Made by a program: the position numbers and the translations under genes | The notes under the pieces: generated by a model | What the model was told of the DNA's origin: nothing | The model's input: the letters and a program-made list of their open reading frames with translations, nothing else | Databases searched by the model: none | NCBI RefSeq assembly: GCF_002295105.1 | Contig: NZ_NSGH01000012.1 | Span: 1 to 64,000 of the forward strand | Reading direction: 5' to 3' | Length of the DNA stretch: 64,000 nucleotides | Origin: Salimicrobium humidisoli | GTDB lineage: Bacteria > Bacillota > Bacilli > Bacillales > Halobacillaceae | Part shown: positions 1 to 8,956 of the stretch, one piece after another | Numbering within the stretch: position 1 is the first letter of the stretch | Layout of the letters: each line of letters opens with the position of its first letter

Positions 1-23
1 TTTTGTCCTATACTTGTAGACAT

Positions 24-90
24 AGGTAGGGGATCCCCTTTCATGAGTTGATTTGGTCGTTAACTATGAGGATACCCTACCTCTTTTTTT
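24..90 (+). terminator. Intrinsic terminator of a plus-strand gene left of the window
   Basis: AGGTAGGG (24-31) pairs with CCCTACCT (75-82). Inner segments ATCC/GGAT and TCAT..AGTT/AACTATGA add pairs, and a run of seven T (84-90) follows on the plus strand. It should end transcription of a plus-strand unit whose body lies outside the window. Confidence 0.7.
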
Positions 91-408
91 GTCTTCAAGA
101 GCTTTACACAAACTATTGTACGTCATCCGATGATCATTAAATTATTAAATATTCAGCAATCTTTTTATCATTATTAAGGTTCATAACTTTGAAGTTTTGA
201 TACCGATACTTAACAATATTACCCCTTCAACACGCTCCAATCCTTAGTTGTAAAGTTGAAGCTTATTTATTAACTTTCTGTGTTTTCACGCTGAAAGTGT
301 TTATCTCAAAACTTGTCACGCTGGCCCGTTTGTTGCAGACTCATAGTTCAAGGTTTAAGTTGCATATTCTGAACGCGTCTAAGGTCTTTGTTTAATTGTG
401 TTTTCAAA
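91..408. other. AT-rich stretch without a recognisable gene
   Basis: All frames are broken by stops. The DNA is clearly more AT-rich than the rest of the window. Short inverted repeats occur (for example CTTTC/GAAAG around 275-297). I could not match it to an insertion-sequence end or an RNA family. Confidence 0.4.
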
Positions 409-729
409 TCAAGCAATTAAACTATCGATATAATTAATGATTTCTGCTTTTTTGTTCGACCAAGGCATTCCAATAGTAAATTTATGACTGGTGCCATCCT
501 TAAGATGTATAACTACACCATTAGGAGATATACCTAGTATTCTTCCTTTATTAACTGTTTTGATTTCGTTTATAGCAATCACTAGTTTCCTTTTTTGGAT
601 ATTCAAAAAGTGGGGATAAAAGTACAGTTTTTCATTTGTAATCTTCAAACGCCCACCAACATATTCCAAACCTCTTTTTAAATTAGCACCTAAATCAATT
701 GAATTTTCTCCCTCTTCAATTGGTGGCAT
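409..729 (-). CDS. Small GRAM-domain-like protein
   Basis: The 106-residue product has no signal peptide or membrane segment. Residues about 13-95 show the pattern of a bacterial GRAM/PH-like fold: a glycine-rich start (GANLKRGLEYVGGRL), alternating beta strands, YFYPHFLNIQ, and an NGVVIHLKDGT hairpin before a C-terminal helix. Related small Bacillus proteins are uncharacterised; membrane or lipid association is possible but not shown here. The ATG is preceded by a full AAGGAGG Shine-Dalgarno sequence, which fixes the start. It stands alone in AT-rich DNA unlike the core genes to its right, so it may be an accessory acquisition. Confidence 0.75.
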   Translation of the reverse strand: MPPIEEGENSIDLGANLKRGLEYVGGRLKITNEKLYFYPHFLNIQKRKLVIAINEIKTVNKGRILGISPNGVVIHLKDGTSHKFTIGMPWSNKKAEIINYIDSLIA

Positions 730-1120
730 TACGTAGACCTCCTTTAAATTGGATATCGTCTTCTTTTCCTATACATTTCAAATTTTATATAAATAAATTT
801 CTACAAGTCTTTATAATTTGATAATAAAGTAAGTACAAGCAAGACTTCATACTTTAGTGAAATAAGCCTAAACTGAATATAACACTTAAAAGCATGATGG
901 AACTTAGACTGATTCAAACAAACTTATTGAAGATATCATTCATTCTATTCGATTAAATATTCCGGTTGATTCGACGTAAGCTAACAGTGTTTAAATTGGA
1001 CGAGAAACATACCATAGTTCTGCTGAGTCCTCCCCTTTTATTAAAAAAACTCGTCGGTTGTCGCAATTCTTCTCATACATGTTTGTTCAGTTCACCCTAT
1101 CCCCCTGAATACACTAACAT
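730..1120. other. AT-rich intergenic region
   Basis: About 390 bp hold the promoter side of the GRAM-domain gene and otherwise nothing I can identify. A 63-codon plus-strand ORF runs from 966 to 1157, but it has no ribosome-binding site, has unlikely composition and runs into a terminator stem. Confidence 0.4.
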
Positions 1121-1165
1121 AAAAAGGATGCCTTCATGCTGTTCTTCTCCAGCATAAGGGCATCC
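1121..1165 (-). terminator. Terminator of the DUF6501 gene
   Basis: Read on the minus strand, GGATGCCCTTATGCTG pairs almost fully with CAGCATGAAGGCATCC and is followed by TTTTTAT. It lies downstream of the 67-residue gene, and the 25-bp tandem duplication overlaps its promoter-proximal arm. Confidence 0.7.
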
Positions 1166-1203
1166 ATAAATGAGCTAAATAAGGGCATCCATAAATGAGC
1201 TAA
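1154..1203. repeat. Perfect 25-bp tandem duplication
   Basis: The 25-nt unit 1154-1178 (begins ATAAGGGCATCC, ends GAGCTAA) is repeated exactly at 1179-1203. Each copy contains the GGGCATCC arm of the adjacent terminator, so two alternative stems are possible. Confidence 0.95.
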
Positions 1204-1227
1204 ATTTCAAATTCTCGCATTTTTTTA

Positions 1228-1431
1228 TTAATCCTCTTCGAAATAATTCTTATAAAAACCGCCCATTCTTCCTGAGTCGTCGATAATGAAGTAAAATTCC
1301 TCACTCTCGTTTTTTACGTCATAGATTTTCCCCGGAGTGAGCACATTATCCACTACAAATTTCTCTGCATTGTTGTGTACGCATTTGATACGTTTAACTG
1401 TCTCATTGTTTTCCCACGTTTTATGGATCAT
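1228..1431 (-). CDS. DUF6501 family protein
   Basis: The 67-residue hypothetical protein matches my memory of a small family widespread in Bacillus (core VLTPGKIYDVKNE...YF.IDDSGR.GGFYK.YF). It has no membrane segment or catalytic signature and looks like a small beta-barrel. Function is unknown. The ATG follows a GGAGAG ribosome-binding site. It is monocistronic, with its own terminator downstream and a palindrome about 28 bp upstream of the start. Confidence 0.8.
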   Translation of the reverse strand: MIHKTWENNETVKRIKCVHNNAEKFVVDNVLTPGKIYDVKNESEEFYFIIDDSGRMGGFYKNYFEED

Positions 1432-1458
1432 CCGAATCTCTCCTCTTTTTCTTATATG

Positions 1459-1473
1459 GTACGTGATCCGTAC
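1459..1473. promoter_or_regulatory. Short palindrome upstream of the DUF6501 gene
   Basis: GTACG-TGATC-CGTAC is a perfect 5-bp inverted repeat with a 5-bp centre, in the leader or promoter region of the downstream minus-strand gene. It has the size of a repressor operator half-site pair, but no regulator can be named. Confidence 0.25.
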
Positions 1474-1492
1474 TATTTCTGTCTATTATGTA

Positions 1493-1517
1493 GAAGAAAA
1501 AGCTCTGCTTTTTCTTC
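1493..1517. terminator. Terminator after msrAB (bidirectional shape)
   Basis: GAAGAAAAAGC (1493-1503) and GCTTTTTCTTC (1507-1517) form a perfect 11-bp stem with a TCT loop. The T-rich arm gives an intrinsic terminator on either strand. It follows the minus-strand msrAB stop at 1534. Confidence 0.6.
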
Positions 1518-1533
1518 AGGGAATGAATACCCG

Positions 1534-2493
1534 TTATCTGAATAAATAAAGATAATCTCCGTATCCCTTTTCCTGCATTTCGTTTTTAGGAATGAACGTA
1601 AGTGCCGCGGAGTTGATGCAGTACCTTAGACCGCCCTGGTCCTTAGGACCGTCCTCGAATACGTGACCGAGATGGGAGTCCGCCTGAGAACTGCGCACTT
1701 CCGTACGGATCATACCGTGGGTCTGATCGACTTCTTCTTCGACCTGCTGTTTTTCCATAGGTTTGGTAAAACTGGGCCATCCGCATCCGGCATCGTATTT
1801 ATCTGTGGAAGAAAACAACGGTTCTCCGGATACGACATCCACATATATTCCGTCTTCTTCGTGATCGTGATATTCATTCTGGAACGGCCGTTCCGTTGCA
1901 TTTTCCTGGGTCACTTTGTACTGGATATCCGTCAGGCTGTTTTTCAGATCCTCTTTATTCTTGTCAAGTTTCCAATGATCTTTGATAAATTTCGCCCTCC
2001 CTGAACCTTTTTTGTACATTTTATAGTGGAACCTGTTTTTCTTGTAGTAGTCCTGGTGTTCCTTTTCCGCTTCGTAAAACTTACTGGCCGGCAGTACGGG
2101 AGTTACGATAGGATTGCGGAATTTCCCGGAAGCTTCGAGCTCTCTCTTACTTTCTTCAGCGAGCTGCTTCTGTTCTTCATCATGATAGTAGATGGCTGTC
2201 GTATAGGAAAATCCGCGATCGGCGAATTGACCTTTATCGTCAGTAGGATCGATCTGTGTCCAGAAAATATCAAGCAGTCGGCGATAAGGGAAAACCTCAG
2301 GGTCATAAACGATTTCTACGGCTTCCCTATGTCCTGTGTCCGTCGCCACTACCTGCATGTAGGTCGGGTTTTCCACGTCCCCTCCCGTGTAGCCTGAGGT
2401 GATGGAATGGATACCGGGCCTTTCGTCAAAAGGCTCTACCATACACCAGAAGCACCCGCCTGCGAATGTTGCTGTCTTCAGTTGCTGTGCCAA
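1534..2493 (-). CDS. msrAB: Bifunctional peptide methionine sulfoxide reductase MsrA/MsrB
   Basis: This 319-residue cytoplasmic repair enzyme reduces both S- and R-methionine sulfoxide with thioredoxin. The MsrA domain comes first, with the GCFWC active site at residues 13-17 (Cys14 nucleophile). The MsrB domain follows from about residue 175, with GCGWPSF near 236 and the catalytic Cys in [11 protein letters not shown] near 290. I see no paired CxxC zinc sites in the MsrB part, so it looks like the zinc-free type. B. subtilis has separate msrA and msrB genes; here they are fused. The start is TTG, set by a GGAGGGG site 5 nt upstream, and gives [13 protein letters not shown]. It is apparently monocistronic. 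Confidence 0.96.
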   Translation of the reverse strand: MAQQLKTATFAGGCFWCMVEPFDERPGIHSITSGYTGGDVENPTYMQVVATDTGHREAVEIVYDPEVFPYRRLLDIFWTQIDPTDDKGQFADRGFSYTTAIYYHDEEQKQLAEESKRELEASGKFRNPIVTPVLPASKFYEAEKEHQDYYKKNRFHYKMYKKGSGRAKFIKDHWKLDKNKEDLKNSLTDIQYKVTQENATERPFQNEYHDHEEDGIYVDVVSGEPLFSSTDKYDAGCGWPSFTKPMEKQQVEEEVDQTHGMIRTEVRSSQADSHLGHVFEDGPKDQGGLRYCINSAALTFIPKNEMQEKGYGDYLYLFR

Positions 2494-2588
2494 ATGAACC
2501 CCTCCATACTAATTCGTTCCAATTACATTGTTTCTGAATTAACGAAAAATATCAATTTTCGTGCTTACTGCAAAGACGGCCGGCTACT

Positions 2589-3257
2589 TCAGGGAAGTTC
2601 CCAGTTCACGGGGGAACGGCCTTTTTCCTCGAGGAACGCATTGGCCCGGCTGAACGGTCTGCTTCCGAAGAAACCTTTGTGCGCGGCGAAGGGACTCGGA
2701 TGAGAACTTTCGATGACGAAATGCTTATCCCTGTCGACTCCGTCCGCTTTCTGACGGGCGGCTCTCCCCCACAGGAAAAACACGACCGGTGTCTCTCGTT
2801 CATTCAACACCTCAATCACTTTATCCGTGAACTGCTCCCACCCTTTCCCCTGGTGGGAATGAGCTTCCCCGCGGCGGACGGTGAGAACGTTGTTCATCAG
2901 TAACACACCCTCTTCCGCCCACGGCAGAAGAGAGCCTCCGGAAGGTGCCGGTACCCCCACGTCTTCCTCGAGCTCCTTGAATATGTTCCGGAGGGACGGC
3001 GGAATGGTGACACCGGGCCTCACCGAGAAACTGTAGCCATGTGCCTGCCCCGGGCCGTGGTAGGGGTCCTGACCGAGGATGACCACTTTTGTATCTTCAT
3101 ACCCGGTAGTCTGAAGTGCATTGAAAATGTCATGCATCGGAGGATATATTTCCTTCGTTCCGTATTCTTCTTTCAGGAAAGACCGCAACTGCCGGTAGTA
3201 CGTCTTGTCCTGTTCCGGCTGCAGGAGCGGGTTCCAGTCGTTGTTCAGATCGATCAC
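2589..3257 (-). CDS. ung: Uracil-DNA glycosylase, family 1
   Basis: The 222-residue enzyme removes uracil from DNA as the first step of base-excision repair. The water-activating motif [13 protein letters not shown] starts at residue 62 (catalytic Asp64). The C-terminal [19 protein letters not shown] segment holds the second catalytic His and the DNA minor-groove loop. Length is typical of the family. The start is GTG, behind a GGGGGAAG site. A small DUF2584 gene lies just upstream on the same strand with a gap of about 50 bp. Confidence 0.97.
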   Translation of the reverse strand: MIDLNNDWNPLLQPEQDKTYYRQLRSFLKEEYGTKEIYPPMHDIFNALQTTGYEDTKVVILGQDPYHGPGQAHGYSFSVRPGVTIPPSLRNIFKELEEDVGVPAPSGGSLLPWAEEGVLLMNNVLTVRRGEAHSHQGKGWEQFTDKVIEVLNERETPVVFFLWGRAARQKADGVDRDKHFVIESSHPSPFAAHKGFFGSRPFSRANAFLEEKGRSPVNWELP

Positions 3258-3305
3258 TTTTACTTCCCCCTGTCCACTTATTAAAAATCAGGCAGATCCT
3301 TCTGT

Positions 3306-3554
3306 TCAGTTGACCGAATACAGGGAGACCAGCCGGTAATGACAGATTGTCCTGCCGTCTTTCAGCGTCAGCTGCTCGATGTTGGCCGTTCCGATCTGGT
3401 CTGATTTCAGATGACGTCTCACTTCCAGATGTTCATGCATCGGGAACAGCTGGTATCCGTCGAACGTCACTTCAAACAGATTATCATCCGGATCCAGTCT
3501 TTTTTCTTTTCCTTCGGTAATAAGTACCCATCCCATTGAAAAGGGAGTAGCCAT
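3306..3554 (-). CDS. DUF2584 family protein
   Basis: The 82-residue protein has no signal or membrane segment. It resembles the small Bacillus family I know as DUF2584, recognised by an N-terminal WVLI.EGKE.R and a central YQLFPM followed by basic residues. Function is unknown. The ATG is preceded by GAGGAGGAATT. It begins 12 bp after the sbcC stop, so it is likely cotranscribed with sbcDC. Confidence 0.65.
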   Translation of the reverse strand: MATPFSMGWVLITEGKEKRLDPDDNLFEVTFDGYQLFPMHEHLEVRRHLKSDQIGTANIEQLTLKDGRTICHYRLVSLYSVN

Positions 3555-3566
3555 ATGAATTCCTCC

Positions 3567-6500
3567 TCAGCTGTATTTGATCGTGACACTTGACCCGCTG
3601 CCTGAAGCACTCACCTGCATCTGTACGGGTATTTCCTCTTTGAGCTGCGGGACGTGTGAAATGATTCCTAACAGACGATTCCCGTCCTGCAGTGATTTTA
3701 GACATTCGATCGCCTGCTGCAGGGAAATATCATCGAGAGTCCCGAAACCTTCGTCGATGAACAGCGTATTTAACTGGATACCTCCGGCATGGGACTGGAC
3801 GACGTCCGCCATACCGAGAGCAAGACTTAAAGCGGCCTTGAACCCTTCACCTCCGGACAGTGTACGCACCGATCTTTCAAGCCCTGTGTACTGATCCATC
3901 ACTTCGAGGTCCAGCCCGCTTTGAGCTCCCCGTTTCGCGATTTCTTCACTCCGCTTCAACTGATAGCGGTAGTCGGTCATCACCTGGAGCCGCTGATTCG
4001 CCTGAAGAAGGATTTCATCCAGATAGGATGCGAGTACGTATCTCTCAAGAGAAAGCCGGAGCGGGTTATCACCGTTCGTCATACGGGCGAGATCTCCGAC
4101 TTCATAAAACAGCTCCTCCTTACCCCCCTGCTCTTTCAGGACGGCCTGCAGTTCCCGCAGCGATTTCTCATTATGAGTTTTCTCATATTCCTTCTGAGTG
4201 AGTCTTTCCTGAATATTGTTCATTTCTTCCGTAATTTCCTGTCTTCTGAGTGTCAGAGAATCGGTCGGGATATACGAGGCATCTTCACCGATTTTTTCCT
4301 CGAGTTCTTTCAAACGGCTTTCGATGATATTTTTACTGTTTTCATAGTCCTGAATCTCTTTCTTAACAGCTTCCACTTCACCGGATGTTATTTTACTCTC
4401 TTCGTAGTCTTCCACACTTGAAAAAGAAGTCTCTTCAAACATCTGTTTGAATTGTTCCCGAGTGTCCCGCACTGTTTTTTCCGCTTTCTCATACGTCTCT
4501 TTCTGCTGTTTCATCGTCCCCTCAAGACCGCTCAATTTTTCGGCGAGACGGGACAGCTCTTCATCGATCCGCTGCTTATCTTGCGTCATTTTCTCGTACC
4601 GGGCCCTGATATCTTCATACATACGCTCCAGCATATCAGAAGTCAGTTCCTCGACGCTGCCGAACTGCGACAGGGAACGATAGAATTCCTTCAGTTCTGC
4701 TTCCTTCTCGTAAATCTCTCTTTCTGTGGCATCATACTGCTCTTTCAGATTCTCGTATTGCTCCCTCTTCTCTTCCAGCGATTTTTGGACTTCTCTGTAC
4801 GTCCGTTCCGTTTCCTCTCTTTCTTTTGTTTTCGCCTTTAGACTCTCTGTTTCTTTCTTCAGGGTGTGAAGCGTGCGCGTCACCTCTTTGATCTCTTCGT
4901 CCAGCTTTGCGGCGACTTCTTCCGCCGGGGTTTTTTCCACTTCATATCCGTTCGCTTCCAGTTCCTGTTTCTTCGCTTCTTCCTCCGCTTTCACCCGGTA
5001 CACGTTCTTCTGCAGCTGATCTTCCTGTTCTTTCAACTGCTTCACCGCTTTCTCCGCCGCTTCTATCATCTCTTCATCCACCGCTTCTTCCGGACGGGCA
5101 GGCGACGGATGGTGGTCGGAGCCGCATACCGGACAAGGCTCGCCGGGGACGAGTTCAAGCATCAAAAGATAAGCCTGGTGTTCTTTCTGGGAGGAAGTCA
5201 AAGTCGTCCATTCTTTTTCTTTATGGATCCTTTCCTCTCTTTTCTCCCGGAGAAAGGCTTCCTGCTTTTCCCGTTCTTTCTGCTTCTCCGCCCATTTCGC
5301 CGCGGAGCTATATAAACGGTTCAATGTTTTTTTCTCACCCTCCTGCCGGTCGACCTTTCCATTACACTCAAAGTACTTCTGATCTATTCCCTGAAATTGT
5401 ACAAGTCTGTCGGAGAGGTCTTTCTCTTTCTGTCTGCAGCGTCTCCCGCTTTCCTTTTGCTGGTGAAGTTCTTTTTTCAGCTCTTCTTTCCTCTGCTTTT
5501 TCACAGCTGCATATTTCTCTTTCTCCCTTATTTCAGGAAACCGTTCCCTGTCTTCTTCAAGGCGGTCCATTTTCCGTTTCAGCTGCAGGCGCTCTTCTTC
5601 TTTCTCATCACATTTTTTCTGTTCTTTTTGTTTTCTATCCTTTTGTTGTTCGACTTCGGCAAACGCCTTCTTCGTCGCATCTCTTTGCTGTTCCAATTCC
5701 GTAAGGGAGTTTTCGGCCTCTCTCACCTGTTTGTCGTAAACTTCGAGTTTGGCTGCTTCCTCCCCTTTGGCGACTCTGCTCTTTTTCTTTTCGATCTCCT
5801 GTTTCCGAGCCTCGATTTCAGTCCGACTCTTCGCGTAATCCTCGCGCTCCTTCACCAGTTCATTATGCTGTTCGATTTTCTTTAGCTTTTCTTCAATTTC
5901 GTTTTTCGCTTTCTCCTGTGCATTTTTCTGTTCGCCGATCCGCGTAATCAGCTCATTTTTTCCGTCGATATCCTGCTGTATACGGCTGACGGCATCGGCC
6001 GGATGTTCGGGCAGCTCTTCTTCATCTAAATAAAGGCGGGCCAGGATGTCCTTCGCCCTATCCCTCGACTTCGTGATTTCCCCCTCGAGGCCCGCTCTCT
6101 TCTGTTTGAGCCTTTCCGTGACGTCCATATACAGGCTCGTGTCGAAAATTTTACGCAGCACCTCTTCCCGTTCCCGGCTGTTTTCGGAGATGAGCTTACG
6201 GAACTCTCCCTGAGGTATCATCATCATCTTGCGGAACTGCTCGTAATTTAACCCGAGCATATCCTCGACAAGCTGATCGACCTCCCTCACTTTCGAAGCC
6301 AGAAGCTGACGCCCCCCTTCCGGATCGAAATACAGTTCGGCTCTGGCCGGCTCTTCCTTCGTCCCTTCCCCTCTCTGTTTCGCCACTATCTGTTTCGGGG
6401 CTCTTTCAAGCGCATAAGTCTTATTATTGATGCGGAATGTAAAAGAGACAAAGGTCTTCTCTTCGGGCCTGGACAGCTGACTCCGCAGGGTTTCCTGATC

Positions 6501-6683
6501 GCGGTCGCTGCCGCTCGCCTTGCCGTACAGAGCGAAACAGATGGCATCGAACACCGTCGTCTTTCCTGCACCTGTCGGACCTGTGATAAGAAATATAGGG
6601 TACTGTTTCAGTTTCTCAAAAGAAATGGTCTGCCTGTGTTTATAGGGACCAAAGGCCTGTATAGTCAACTCCGTGATTTCCAT
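3567..6683 (-). CDS. sbcC: Exonuclease subunit SbcC (SMC-like ATPase)
   Basis: The 1038-residue ATPase partners SbcD in the Mre11-Rad50-type nuclease that opens hairpins and blocked DNA ends. The Walker A motif GPTGAGKTTVFDAI lies near residues 34-47. Two long E/K/Q-rich coiled-coil arms flank a zinc hook CPVCGSDHHP near 513. The ABC signature LSGGEGF and Walker B LNTLFIDEGFGTLDD lie in the C-terminal lobe. The ATG starts 2 nt after the sbcD stop, so the pair is translationally coupled. The reverse strand of the coiled coil yields several long but spurious open frames. Confidence 0.97.
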   Translation of the reverse strand: MEITELTIQAFGPYKHRQTISFEKLKQYPIFLITGPTGAGKTTVFDAICFALYGKASGSDRDQETLRSQLSRPEEKTFVSFTFRINNKTYALERAPKQIVAKQRGEGTKEEPARAELYFDPEGGRQLLASKVREVDQLVEDMLGLNYEQFRKMMMIPQGEFRKLISENSREREEVLRKIFDTSLYMDVTERLKQKRAGLEGEITKSRDRAKDILARLYLDEEELPEHPADAVSRIQQDIDGKNELITRIGEQKNAQEKAKNEIEEKLKKIEQHNELVKEREDYAKSRTEIEARKQEIEKKKSRVAKGEEAAKLEVYDKQVREAENSLTELEQQRDATKKAFAEVEQQKDRKQKEQKKCDEKEEERLQLKRKMDRLEEDRERFPEIREKEKYAAVKKQRKEELKKELHQQKESGRRCRQKEKDLSDRLVQFQGIDQKYFECNGKVDRQEGEKKTLNRLYSSAAKWAEKQKEREKQEAFLREKREERIHKEKEWTTLTSSQKEHQAYLLMLELVPGEPCPVCGSDHHPSPARPEEAVDEEMIEAAEKAVKQLKEQEDQLQKNVYRVKAEEEAKKQELEANGYEVEKTPAEEVAAKLDEEIKEVTRTLHTLKKETESLKAKTKEREETERTYREVQKSLEEKREQYENLKEQYDATEREIYEKEAELKEFYRSLSQFGSVEELTSDMLERMYEDIRARYEKMTQDKQRIDEELSRLAEKLSGLEGTMKQQKETYEKAEKTVRDTREQFKQMFEETSFSSVEDYEESKITSGEVEAVKKEIQDYENSKNIIESRLKELEEKIGEDASYIPTDSLTLRRQEITEEMNNIQERLTQKEYEKTHNEKSLRELQAVLKEQGGKEELFYEVGDLARMTNGDNPLRLSLERYVLASYLDEILLQANQRLQVMTDYRYQLKRSEEIAKRGAQSGLDLEVMDQYTGLERSVRTLSGGEGFKAALSLALGMADVVQSHAGGIQLNTLFIDEGFGTLDDISLQQAIECLKSLQDGNRLLGIISHVPQLKEEIPVQMQVSASGSGSSVTIKYS

Positions 6684-6685
6684 TC

Positions 6686-7834
6686 TTATTCCTTCCTTTC
6701 CGACTGTCTGATATCTTCGATTATCTGCTGCAGAATCTCTTTTTTGTCTTCGGAGAGGGCTTCGTCTCTCACCAGTTCGTAGTACTCCGCCATAACGTCA
6801 ATCGGAGCTTTATCACGCTTTTCCCTCACCTTTTCGAGATCCTCTTCGCGAAAAGAACCGGTGATCCCTTTCCGCTCCAGATGAAGGACATTCGGGTAGA
6901 CCGTTTTAAGCTGTCCGACGGGGTCAAGTATTTCTCCGTCATCAAGCAGTCGTATATTTAGGTAATTACGAGGGTTCGAAGCAGCCTCCCCTTTCATCAG
7001 ATCGCTGAAATAGCCTTCCACTGTTTCGAGATCCCTCTCGGGTGTGAGAGGGGTCTGCCGGGTGCTCGTCTCCCCCCGGTGGAGGTCTGCTACAGTGAGC
7101 GATTTATAGTGCGTCACTTCTGAGAAGGAGTATTTGAACGGAGAACCGCTGTAACGGATGTAGGGAGAACCTACGCGCTGGGGCTGGTGGAGGTGACCGA
7201 GAGCTACGTAGGAGAAGTCGTGAAACAGTTCCGCCTCCACATACGGCGTCCCGCCCATCATCGTCAGTCTCTCTTCGGAATCGCTCTCCATTCCGCCCTG
7301 TATGAAAGCGTGGCCTATGAGCACATGACGCTCACTCATGTCGAACCTCCCCCGGATGTCTTCGACGATCGCCTCATAAGCCTCCTGGTGAGTCGTAATC
7401 TCTTTCTCCCTGAACACTGCCTGCGCTTCTGCAGGTTCTATGTACGGAATAAGATGGAAATATACCGGGCCCTCTTCATCGTGAAGTACGACCGGTTCCC
7501 GGTTTTCTTTCAGTTCCGTATGTAAGTGGACGCCTCCAAGTTCAAAGAGGGACGTCCCGAACGCAAGCCGTTCACTGCTGTCATGGTTACCGGAGATCAT
7601 AAGAACCGGCACATCCAGCTTCCGCAGGTGAAGCAGCGTATCGTTCAGCACTTTCACCGCTTCTTTAGGCGGGATGGCCCGGTCGTACAGATCTCCTGCA
7701 ATAATGACGGCATCCGGCTGTTCTTCCTCACATATTTTCAGAAACTGCTGAATAACTTCGTTCTGGTCTTCGGTCAGATGCTGTTTGTAAATGATTTTTC
7801 CTAAATGCCAGTCGGCCGTATGAATGATTTTCAT
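6686..7834 (-). CDS. sbcD: Exonuclease subunit SbcD (Mre11-like nuclease)
   Basis: The 382-residue manganese-dependent nuclease is the partner of SbcC. Calcineurin-type phosphoesterase motifs appear in order: DWHLG (8-12), GDLYDR, GNHDSSERL, GHAF and LGHLHQPQ. The C-terminal 100 residues form the capping region. The ATG follows GGAG and begins 8 bp after the yozE stop. It heads the sbcDC pair. Confidence 0.97.
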   Translation of the reverse strand: MKIIHTADWHLGKIIYKQHLTEDQNEVIQQFLKICEEEQPDAVIIAGDLYDRAIPPKEAVKVLNDTLLHLRKLDVPVLMISGNHDSSERLAFGTSLFELGGVHLHTELKENREPVVLHDEEGPVYFHLIPYIEPAEAQAVFREKEITTHQEAYEAIVEDIRGRFDMSERHVLIGHAFIQGGMESDSEERLTMMGGTPYVEAELFHDFSYVALGHLHQPQRVGSPYIRYSGSPFKYSFSEVTHYKSLTVADLHRGETSTRQTPLTPERDLETVEGYFSDLMKGEAASNPRNYLNIRLLDDGEILDPVGQLKTVYPNVLHLERKGITGSFREEDLEKVREKRDKAPIDVMAEYYELVRDEALSEDKKEILQQIIEDIRQSERKE

Positions 7835-7842
7835 TTGTTCTC

Positions 7843-8064
7843 CTACCTTTCTTCTTCCAGATAAGAATCGTACAAATGGTCGAAAGCAGCGAGCGCCCCC
7901 GGGAATGGACTGTGATACTCGAGATATGCACTAAGTTCATCGTAAGCAGCAGACTGTTTCGGAAAGCTGTGCTCATGAAACATCCAGTCAGCCAGCTTCT
8001 TTTCGGGTCCCTCTTTCAAATCACCCCGGAACCTCATCATATAATGGTAAAATGAACGTTTCAT
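7843..8064 (-). CDS. yozE: YozE family protein (UPF0346)
   Basis: The 73-residue protein has the family pattern SFYHYMMRFRG...A.WMF.D.SFPK...Y.E.S.YLE. The family is a small all-helical fold of unknown role conserved in Bacillota. I take the ATG at 8064, with GGGAGG 8 nt upstream, over the TTG two codons earlier. It lies directly upstream of sbcD and may be in the same transcript. Confidence 0.85.
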   Translation of the reverse strand: MKRSFYHYMMRFRGDLKEGPEKKLADWMFHEHSFPKQSAAYDELSAYLEYHSPFPGALAAFDHLYDSYLEEER

Positions 8065-8151
8065 ATACAATTCCTCCCTACACTATCGTATTACTGTTTT
8101 ATCATGCTTTTCTCTCCGTTACAAAAAAGAACGCCGACCGGGGGTCAGCGT

Positions 8152-8886
8152 CTAATCTTCATCCAGGTACTCCCGCTGTCGCTTCATCCGCTTCCGGAAA
8201 ACGATCCGGGAAAGGATGATACTGATTTCATACAGCAGAATCAGCGGTACGGCTACCACCAGCTGCAGGATAAAGTCAGGCGGAGACAGAATCGTGCCCA
8301 TGATCACAAGTATGAGATAAGCATACTTCCTGATTTTTATGAGAAACTGGGGGTTCACTATACCGAGACTCGTCAGAAACATCAGAATGAGAGGAATCTC
8401 AAAAAATACGGCGAACGGTACAGTGACCCGGAAAAGAAACTTGAAGTACCTTTCCACTGTATAAATTTCCGTGAACATACCGTCGTTCAAATCGAGAAGA
8501 AACGGCATAATGAATTTAATGAAAATAAAATACCCGAATACCAGCCCGGCGATAAACAGAATAAAGATAAAGGGTATGTACATGAGCGATACACGTTTCT
8601 CCACTTTTGTAAGTGCCGGTCTGATGAACAGCCACAGCTGGAATGAAAACATCGGAAGCGTAGCTGCTATCGCAATGATGGACGCAATCGTGAATACGAT
8701 CCATATGATTTCACCCGGGCTCGTCATATGAAGCTCGAATGATACGTCATTTAAAAAATAAGCCTGTATAGGTCGATGATAAAGAAAGCCCACGACGAAA
8801 AATGCTATAAACGTCACCAGCGTCAGGATAATTCTTTTTCGTAACTCGCCTAAATGTTCTACATAATTCATCTCCTGATCGGCCAA
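8152..8886 (-). CDS. tatC: Twin-arginine translocase subunit TatC
   Basis: The 244-residue polytopic membrane protein recognises twin-arginine signal peptides and exports folded proteins with TatA. Six hydrophobic segments are visible (about 20-40, 68-90, 108-130, 155-178, 190-207, 211-230). The N-terminal signature EHLGELRKRI and the loop SPPD.ILQ are typical. The start is TTG, set by GGGAGGG 7 nt upstream. A terminator hairpin lies between tatA and tatC. Confidence 0.96.
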   Translation of the reverse strand: MADQEMNYVEHLGELRKRIILTLVTFIAFFVVGFLYHRPIQAYFLNDVSFELHMTSPGEIIWIVFTIASIIAIAATLPMFSFQLWLFIRPALTKVEKRVSLMYIPFIFILFIAGLVFGYFIFIKFIMPFLLDLNDGMFTEIYTVERYFKFLFRVTVPFAVFFEIPLILMFLTSLGIVNPQFLIKIRKYAYLILVIMGTILSPPDFILQLVVAVPLILLYEISIILSRIVFRKRMKRQREYLDED

Positions 8887-8911
8887 TGTTCACCCTCCCT
8901 GTCGAAATGAA

Positions 8912-8948
8912 ACAAAAAAGTAGATGTAAGGATATCCCTTACATCTAC
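8912..8948 (-). terminator. Intercistronic terminator/attenuator between tatA and tatC
   Basis: On the minus strand GTAGATGTAAGG and CCTTACATCTAC form a perfect 12-bp stem (arms 8937-8948 and 8920-8931) followed by TTTTTTG. It sits after the tatA stop and only about 25 nt before the tatC start. Confidence 0.8.
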
Positions 8949-8956
8949 GCATCTCC

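Noticed and set aside
91-408. Insertion-sequence end or OMEGA-type RNA
   Set aside because: Hairpins and AT-richness were suggestive, but no transposase fragment or conserved RNA block could be recognised.
966-1157. 63-codon plus-strand ORF
   Set aside because: No ribosome-binding site; it runs into a terminator stem in AT-rich DNA.
4907-5704. Long plus-strand ORF opposite sbcC
   Set aside because: Complement of coiled-coil E/K codons gives Ser/Phe/Leu-rich open frames; no gene signals.
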